DNA from: Sabellastarte sp. h YS-2021
Taxonomy: Eukaryota; Annelida; Polychaeta; Sabellida; Sabellidae
NCBI GenBank assembly: GCA_964017235.1
Contig: OZ024936.1
Location: 37,904,040 to 37,968,039 of the forward strand
DNA length: 64,000 nucleotides
Direction: 5' to 3'
Shown: positions 56,634 to 64,000 of the stretch, in pieces
Layout: each line of letters begins with the position of its first letter
How positions within the stretch are numbered: position 1 is the first letter of the stretch
The notes under the pieces: model-generated
Database searches by the model: none
Told to the model about the DNA's origin: nothing
Seen by the model: only the letters and a program-made list of their open reading frames with translations
Program-made: the position numbers and the translations under genes

Positions 56634-59296
56634 AAAAATAGCATCAGAGATGCCCGTACTCCACAGCCTGGGGAAATAGTTTTCAACACCATGAGATATA
56701 GAAGTAGTGAAACAGTACACAGATTGGGATACTTTCAGAGCAGTGTCAGTGTCCAAATAATGTTTAAGTAGAGAAAATAACATCTAAGAGAAAGAAACTG
56801 CATGTAAAGATTAAGTATTAAAACAGGACAATTCAGTTAACTAAAAATTATGAAGCTTTAAGACTTCTCCCATTTTGATATTCATTTGTATGATCGAATT
56901 ATGGTTTGCAAGTTTTGAATATTACCCATACATACAGATGTGGCAACACATGCTTTTGTGTGGAGTTCGGGCAAAACCTGTGGCTCACTTGATGCAATAC
57001 CATCTGTTACAATGGGAAGTTGCAAAAGTAAAACAGTTAATGAATTCTAATATGACTTTAACAGTGCTTAATCTACATCAAAAGACACCCAAAGTTGCAA
57101 CAACCAAGATTCAAGTAAAAGATATATGAGAGATATAAGAGAGATAAAATAGTATTAAATATCCCTGTAGAGAGATAAAATAGCATCAGATATGCAAGAT
57201 CAAATGTAACAAATATATATATCCCATATAACACCCGACCAATGTCCCTACCAAATATCAATTTCCAACCACCTTATGGTTTCCGAAATATAGCCCAGAC
57301 AAGGCATTATAGGTCAAGGTCGCTACAGCAAGGTCAAAGGTCAAATCAAGGTCACACCATGACATTTTACATCCACACACCCTAGCCAATGTCCCTACCA
57401 AGTATCAACTTCCTACACCTTACGGTTTCCGAGATGTAGCCCGGACAAGATTTTATAGGTCAAGGTCACTACAGAAAGGTCAAAGGTCAAATCAAGGTCA
57501 GACCATGACATTGCACACCTACACCCCCTAACCAAAGTCCCTACCAAGTATCATCTTCCTACACCTTACGGTTTCCGAGATATAGCCCGGACAAGATTTT
57601 ATAGGTCAAGGTCACTACGGCAAGTTCAAAGGTCAAATCAAAGTCACACCATGACACTGCACACCTACACCCCCTAACCAATATCCCTACCAAGTATCAA
57701 CTTCCTACACCTTACGGTTTCCGAGATATAGCCCAGACAAGATTTTATAGGTCAAGGTCATTACAGAAAGGTCAAATCAAGGTCAGACCATGACGTTGCA
57801 CACCTACACCCCCTAACCAATGTCCCTACCAAGTATCAACTTCCTACACCTCACGGTTTCCGAGATATAGCCTGGACAAGATTTTATAGGTCAAGGTCAC
57901 TATGGCAAGGTCAAAGGTCAAGTCAAGGTCACATCATGACATTGCACACCTACACCCCCTAACCAATGTCCCTACCAAGTATCAACTTCCTGCACCTTAC
58001 GGTTTCTGAGATATAGCCCGGACAAGATTTTCAAACTCAAGGTCACTACGCCAAGGTCAAAGGTCAAATCAAGGTCAGACCATGACGTTGCACACCTACA
58101 CCCCCTAACCAATGTCCCTACCAAGTATCAACTTCCTACACCTTATGGTTTCTGAGATTCAAGTAAAAGATATATGAGAGATATAAGAGAGATAAAATAG
58201 TATTAAATATCCCTGTAGAGAGATAAAATAGCATAAGATATGCAAGATCAAATGTAACAAATATATATATCCCATATAACACCCGACCAATGTCCCTACC
58301 AAATATCAATTTCCAACCACCTTATGGTTTCCGAAATATAGCCCAGACAAGGCATTATAGGTCAAGGTCGCTACAGCAAGGTCAAAGGTCAAATCAAGGT
58401 CACACCATGACAATTTACATCCACACACCCTAGCCAATGTCCCTACCAAGTATCAACTTCCTACACCTTACGGTTTCCGAGATGTAGCCCGGACAAGATT
58501 TTATAGGTCAAGGTCACTACAGAAAGGTCAAAGGTCAAATCAAGGTCAGACCATGACATTGCACACCTACACCCCCTAACCAAAGTCCCTACCAAGTATC
58601 ATCTTCCTACACCTTACGGTTTCCGAGATATAGCCCGGACAAGATTTTATAGGTCAAGGTCACTACGGCAAGTTCAAAGGTCAAATCAAAGTCACACCAT
58701 GACACTGCACACCTACACCCCCTAACCAATATCCCTACCAAGTATCAACTTCCTACACCTTACGGTTTCCGAGATATAGCCCAGACAAGATTTTATAGGT
58801 CAAGGTCATTACAGAAAGGTCAAATCAAGGTCAGACCATGACGTTGCACACCTACACCCCCTAACCAATGTCCCTACCAAGTATCAACTTCCTACACCTC
58901 ACGGTTTCCGAGATATAGCCTGGACAAGATTTTATAGGTCAAGGTCACTATGGCAAGGTCAAAGGTCAAGTCAAGGTCACATCATGACATTGCACACCTA
59001 CACCCCCTAACCAATGTCCCTACCAAGTATCAACTTCCTGCACCTTACGGTTTCTGAGATATAGCCCGGACAAGATTTTCAAACTCAAGGTCACTACGAC
59101 AAGGTCAAAGGTCAAATCAAGGTCAGACCATGACGTTGCACACCTACACCCCCTAACCAATGTCCCTACCAAGTATCAACTTCCTACACCATATGGTTTC
59201 TGAGATACAGGCCGGACAAACTTCTTCCCGCCCGCCCGCCCATCCGGACACCATGGGTGAAAACAATACCCCGACAGCCCTTAAGGGCTGTGGGTT
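56634..59296 (-). mobile_element. H2 Helitron-like element on the minus strand, internally duplicated
   Basis: The 5' end is at the right: palindrome ACAGCCCTTAAGGGCTGT (59274-59291) and a G-quadruplex motif on the minus strand (four CCC runs with single-base spacers at 59227-59241). The 3' stem-loop GCATCAGAGATGC is at 56641-56653. The 146-bp repeats show AGGTCAAAGGTCAAATCAAG. The repeat section is doubled by a 1,048-bp tandem duplication. Confidence 0.82.
57108..59203 (-). repeat. 1,048-bp tandem duplication
   Basis: GATTCAAGTAAAAGATATAT starts both units (57108 and 58156). Both contain the same individual variants (TAATATCCCTA or CCAATATCCCTAC, GGCAAGTTCAAAGG, a unit lacking one half-site), so the duplication is recent. 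Differences are few (GACATTTTAC or GACAATTTAC, CGCCAAGG or CGACAAGG). Confidence 0.93.
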
Positions 59297-59564
59297 AAAA
59301 AGGTCTCTTGTAAGCTTACAATAAATTGCTGATATTTTAGACACTTATGAATTTAAGGTTGTAGCAGTTTGGTGTCACTCAGTGATGATGAATTACATAT
59401 AGGACTAACATCGTCATCACACTTTGTTTCTGGAAAATATGTCAAAAATTTCTTGTAGAATGAAATTCAAATTTGGGATGTGGATGTCGCCAGTCATCGA
59501 TATGTACACTATTTTAAGATGACCTTAAACTCCCACTAATAACATATTTATATTGAATTTAACT
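59297..59564 (+). repeat. Repeat flank similar to 55920-56240
   Basis: It contains ATCGTCATCACACTTTG, AAATTCAAATTTGGGATGTG and GACCTTAAACTCCCACTAAT, matching the repeat near 55960-56090. No gene. Confidence 0.6.
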
Positions 59565-59822
59565 TTTTATTGTGTAAATAAATCCTATCCAATGGACAAT
59601 TGCTTTACCACTCGGTGCAGACCGGCCTGCCAAACAACAGAAAAAGTGGCGCATCGTACTTCCTTCCTGTCTAGACATGACGTCATAGCATCTTTTTCAT
59701 TTGGTGCATGCACTGTGCAGAGGGAATTTGTGAAAGTTTTTAATTTGAAGTATTCTCAAGCAATATTTCATAAAACAAACTTTATTTTACAACAAAGTGT
59801 TTCTAATAGTTCATAGCTTAAT

Positions 59823-60920
59823 ATGTCTTCACCTGGACAGAGAAGAGGCGTTTGTGGCCACATCATTGCTGGGTTTGATAAACATGCGCACTGGGCAAGC
59901 TGTAGAGAAAAAGTAAAGGGTGACGATCCGTGTGTGAACAAGAAACCCTGCTCTTTTTGTGATGTTCTGAGCAGAAGTTGCAAATTTCAACCTCATCTTA
60001 TCAAAAGAAAAAGGAAAAACGAGAGCAGAAGTCAGCTACGGGTGATAAGAGTGCTAAGAACGTGTCAGAAACTTTGGTTGATCCCAGTGTAGTTTCTGTG
60101 GTAGGGGTTGTGTCTACTGATCCAAAAGCTATGAAATTACCACAAACTGCAACTAAAGACAAAAGCAAGAAGAAACACTCTACTCTTAAGAAGAGCACTT
60201 CAACTGATGGCTTGAGGCAATGGATCAGAAATGGTCTGAACATTTCAGTCGTCCGGAAGCGTTATTTTTGTCCAAGTCTATGGAAAAGTCAGATCCGACT
60301 TTTCATACTTTGAAGATGCCAGCAAAGAGTCCACCAGCCGGTGCAGTAAACGTTTCTGAACCTTTCATACCTCCTAAGCCAGCTGACGGACCTGTGGACC
60401 GACCTGTGATGGCTACCGACCAGGCTCGTGTTGAGGCTCAACATGACCGACTCACAACTGTCAGCTCTCATCAACCGACCAGACCCCTCTTGCCTTATCT
60501 CAGTTCCCAAGCCCATCTGGTCTACACTCTACCCATGACACTGGCATGGATCTGGACTCGGATTCTGATACTGACCCGGTCAACCGACCCACCAGTGTGT
60601 TTGATGGGGAAGGGGAACTGTCTGATCCGGATCAAGACGTCACTACTGCAGACACCAACCAGGCTCTTTCAAAAGAGCAGACATACCGGGAAACTGTACA
60701 TGGCATCAGGTCCTCGTTTAAAATAAAGGCTGCCCAGCACAAACTTCATCCAATTACAGGAAAGACCGGTTCCACCCTTACCAAAGGTCTGACATGGGTG
60801 CCAGAGATCAGAGGTCCAGCAAACTGGCCTGGAAAAAACATTGGTGCCTATAACCAGAAAAGAAGGGGCAAGGCCTCACTTTTCTCAGCACATCCAGCCA
60901 AGGGCCAGACTTCTTACAAA
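59823..60920 (+). pseudogene. DIRS F1 gag-like protein, decayed, central part deleted
   Basis: The ATG at 59823 starts MSSPGQRRGVCGH. The N-terminal Cys/His pattern is largely kept (CGH, SCREKVKGDDPC, CSFC), though the first Cys of the C-x2-C pair seen in the copy at 11382 is replaced by Trp. Frame changes follow near 59975 and 60215. The acidic block (GEGELSDPDQD) and EQTYRETVHGIRS are recognisable. At about 60718 the conserved middle (DEWLCRKL to LFPD in other copies) is deleted and the sequence resumes with the basic C-terminal end (KRRGKASLFSAHPAKG). A Cys-rich segment in the gag register follows at about 61035-61220. Confidence 0.82.
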
Positions 60921-61019
60921 TGACAAGCAATGTGTAAAACCTCTGCTCTCAAGAAGACTGATAGGGAGCAAAGAGACTTTAGATTGTGCTCAGTACCACC
61001 AGACCGGACCAGAGTCCGG

Positions 61020-62740
61020 ACAGACTGTAAATTTAAATGTTGTTTCTCATGCACATTTTGTTCTCGGGCAGCCACAAAAGAAAGGCATAAATCCAGTTAT
61101 TGTAAAACAAAATCAGAAATTAAAATGTGTGAACAATGTTTCTTGTGTAGATCAATTGTGTTCTCTCAAATTTGCACAAAATGTCCCACTTGTTGTACAA
61201 AATCTGACTGTAGGAGCCAGACTAAACCAGTTTTGGGAGACCTTGGGGGCCGGACCCAAAGTAATACAAATGTTGAAAGAAAGGTACACCCTACCCTTCC
61301 AGACAAGACCAAACTTGACCAGAAAACCCTCAATTGTCAGATGCTATGTAAATCCCCACAGGAACCTCTACCTGTTGGAGGCATTGCATCAGCTGACAAA
61401 CAAAAATGCAAAAGAGTTTGTCACAAACCAAGAATCTCTAGGCTTTTACAACTGGCTATTTTTGGTCCCAAAACCAAACAACAAATGGAGACCCATACTA
61501 GATCTGAGCAATCTCAACAAATTCCTCAAGGTAAAAAAATTCAAAATGGAGACACCAGGAATGATCCGGACCTCCCTACAGACAGGGGACGCCCACTTCC
61601 ATATACCCATACAAAAGCAATCAAGAAAATATCTGAGAATTCATGTACAGGGCAAAACATATCAATTCAAAGCACTACCCTTTGGCCTGTCCACAGCTCC
61701 ACTGGAGTTCACAGTTGTGGCCAAAGAGGTCAAATTGATGGCTCTATAGAAGGGTATAAGAATCCACCAATACCTAGACGATTGGTTGGTCCAGCCCAGA
61801 TCCCACCAAATCTGTCTCCAGCACACACAAACACTAGTAGCTCTGTGTCAGGACCTAGGTTGGCTAGTAAATTTGGAAAAATCAGAACTGGAACCCAAGC
61901 AGATATTCGACTTTGTAGGTTACCAGTTCGACCTGAAAGAAGGCAAGGTCAAACCCACCCTAGACCGGTGGCAGACACTAAGGACCAAAATCAGAGATTT
62001 ATTAACCGGACCGACCTGTCCGGTCGGGCAACTGATGTCCCTCATAAGACTATTAACAGCAACAGAAAAGCAGGTCCACCTAGGCAGACTCCATATGAGG
62101 CCCATACAATGACACCTAAAACAAAACTGGAGGGTCCCAGAATCACTAGAAAAGGTGACACCAGTCCCCATGTCACTCCACCCCCACTTAAGATGGTGGC
62201 TGGAGGAAAGCAATGTGCTCCAAGGTCAACCATTACACCCTCTAAATCATGCTCTGCAATTGTTTACAGACACATAAAAAGAAGGTTGGGGCACTCACTT
62301 AAACGATCACACTGCAAGGGGAACCTGGTCCCTTCCAGAAAGCAAGCTACATATAAACTATCTGGAACTGAAGGCAGTCTTCTTGGCCCTAAAAGAGTTC
62401 CAAGACCCTCTGTCAATGCAACATAGTCCTGGTAGCCACGGACAATACCACAGTGGTTGCTTACATAAACAAAGAAGGGGGGGATGAAATCGGGCCCTCT
62501 GTGTGCCCTTCTGTGGAGAATTCTAACCTGGTGTACCAGCAAACGGGTTACCCTCAGAGCCTGACACATCCCAGGTCAGCTGAACGTGGTAGCAGACAAG
62601 CTATCGAGGCTAGGCCAGACAATTCAAACAGAGTGGTCTCTCCTTCCAGAAATCTTCAAGGCCATATGCAGCAGGTGGCACCGACCCCAAATAGACCTTT
62701 TTGCACAAGGTTCAACAAGTTAGTCCAGTTTGTGTCACCA
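61020..62740 (+). pseudogene. DIRS F1 reverse transcriptase-RNase H, motif A deleted
   Basis: RT blocks are VGARLNQFWETL, YVNPHRNLYLLEALHQLTN, GFYNWLFLVPKPNNKWRP and FKMETPGMIRTSLQTG. The sequence then goes straight to DAHFHIPI, so the 27 bp encoding motif A with its Asp (SIDFK in the intact copy) are missing in frame near 61588. Motif C HQYLDDWLV (61767-61790) is kept. Stops occur at 61747, near 62109 and in the RNase H first block near 62274, and frames change near 62410. RNase H remnants (ELKAVFLALKEFQ) are visible. Not functional. Confidence 0.88.
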
Positions 62741-62984
62741 GTGCCGGACCCCCAGTCTGGGGCGGTCGATGCACCCAGCAGCTGTCTTTGGCAAAATGGT
62801 GGAGAAACTACACAACTGTCCATGCAGGAGAATCATTCTCATTGCCCTGGGGTGGCCCAACATGCCCTGGTTCTGGGATCAAGTGGCCATGTCCAGCTAA
62901 ATTCCACTGAGCCTACCCTACCTGTCCAACCTGCTCACACAGCCATTCAATCAGACTCCAAACAGGAATCCTAGAGACTCAGCA

Positions 62985-64000
62985 ATCAAGGAGCAGGGCT
63001 TCTCTGAAGCAATGGCAGCACGAATTGAGGCTCCTCAGAGGGGATCAACCAGATCAGATGAGGCAAAGTGGACCATTTTTACAAAGTGGTGCCTCAGTAA
63101 TTAGGTGGACTTAAGGGCACCCCCTATAAAGTCAGTAGCTGACTTCCTTATGTACCTGTTCCAGAACAGGAAGTTACAGCCCAGTACCATTGATGGTTAC
63201 AGGTCAGCAATTGCTGATAAATTGGGAAACTCGCCCATTAATCTCAGCAAAGATGAAAATCTCACTCGTGTACTGGATATATTCCACAGAGACAGACCCA
63301 AAGGACGGAGGGGGATCACCTACTAGAACCTCTCCCTGGTGTTGCACCAGCTGACAAAGGCTCCCTTTGAACCAGTTAAAGAGGCCTCTTTGCAGCATCT
63401 GGCCTTCAAGACGGTTTTCCTCTTGGCCCTAGGGTCAGGCAAACGTAGGAGTGAGATACATGCTTAGCAAAACAAAAACATCAGACACCAGTCAGACTGG
63501 TCTAAGGTGTCCCAGTACCCATCACCCAGCTTTCTTTCCAAGAACCAGCTGGCCAAAGAGAGTCTAGACAGTGTGTCCCCAGTGGTTATACCAGCCCTGG
63601 CCCCAACTCTGGATAGGTCCCTCAAGTCTGACAGGTCCCTATGCCCGGTCAGAGCATTGAGCTACTATTTGGACAGGACCTCAGACATTAGGCAGAACAA
63701 TGAGTTGGTCTTTGTCTCCTTCAAGAAAGGTTTTGACAAAGACACCTCACCTGCCACTATCTCCTCATGGATCAAACAGACTGTGATCCTATGCTATGAG
63801 CTGTCTGATCAGGAGACCCTCACCTTACATCAGGTTAAAGCCCATGATGGCAGGGACTTTGCTGCTTCCCAGGCCTTCCAGTCGGGAGTCTCCTTGGAAC
63901 AGATCCTATCAGCCTGCCATTGGAAGTCACATAACACCCTCACACAGTTTTATCTGAAGCATGTGGCTTGGGCTGATTCAGAGCTTTTCCACTTGGGCCT
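62985..64000 (+). pseudogene. DIRS F1 tyrosine recombinase, stops present, cut by window end
   Basis: The N-terminal domain (SVADFLMYLFQNRKLQPSTI, DGYRSAIADKLG) and the catalytic domain (GSGKRRSEIHA, VKAHDGRDFAAS, CHWKSHNTLTQFYLKH) are in one register without the 28-bp duplication found at 15657. TAG codons at about 63102, 63324 and 63464 interrupt it. The active-site Arg, H-x-x-R and Tyr are all recognisable. The C-terminal residues continue past the window. Confidence 0.88.

Larger units (their letters stand above)
59565..64000 (+). mobile_element. DIRS F1 copy, continues past window end
   Basis: The left end is TTTTATTGTG at 59565, then the left terminal repeat (CCTATCCAATGGACAATTGC, GACATGACGTCATAGCATC) with a deletion of about 50 bp relative to 11071-11262. 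Gag, RT and YR follow with many stops and deletions. The right end is outside the window. Confidence 0.88.

Overview
The window looks like repeat-dense DNA from an invertebrate animal genome. No host gene can be supported. Everything that is clearly coding belongs to retrotransposons, and most of the rest is Helitron-like elements that carry tandem repeats. The combination of DIRS elements with satellite-carrying non-autonomous Helitrons suggests a marine invertebrate, perhaps a bivalve mollusc. That is an inference and no marker gene confirms it.

Three DIRS families (tyrosine-recombinase retrotransposons) are present, named here F1, F2 and F3. Each has a gag-like ORF, a reverse transcriptase (RT)-RNase H ORF, a tyrosine recombinase (YR) ORF, inverted terminal repeats (ITRs) and an internal complementary region (ICR) that joins the two termini. 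F3 occupies 1-3659 and its 5' part lies outside the window. F1 has five copies or fragments: 4286-4620, 5171-7415, 11071-26588, 43730-46945 and 59565 to the window end. F2 is one nearly complete copy at 16551-22256, inserted inside the F1 copy at 11071-26588.

Four kinds of Helitron-like non-autonomous element, named H1 to H4, carry tandem repeats of about 133-157 bp (351 bp in H3). H1 and H3 begin with a TATCCCC-type hairpin and end with CTAG followed by a host T. H1 (22903-26568) splits the 3' terminus of the F1 copy, and the other F1 copies supply the empty-site sequence. H2 begins with a perfect palindrome around CCCTTAAGGG, often followed by a G-quadruplex motif, and ends with the hairpin GCATCTCTGATGC. 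Its 146-bp repeats hold clustered TGACCT half-sites, including perfect nuclear-receptor DR1 sites.

The middle of the window (28785-40175) is an almost identical 1,934-bp macrosatellite of about 5.9 units. Each unit is one H2 element plus a piece of H1, and one diagnostic base alternates between successive units. Smaller items are a CR1/L2-like LINE (9650-11035), a second LINE 3' end (50880-51315), a hAT-type MITE with an 8-bp target duplication (52708-53105) and a possible piggyBac-type MITE flanked by TTAA (43013-43606).

The elements work as self-contained replication units: gag packages RNA, RT-RNase H makes DNA, and YR integrates a circular intermediate. In this window every DIRS copy carries at least one lesion. 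The F1 RT ORF at 13300-15576 is the only full-length RT with all catalytic motifs visible.
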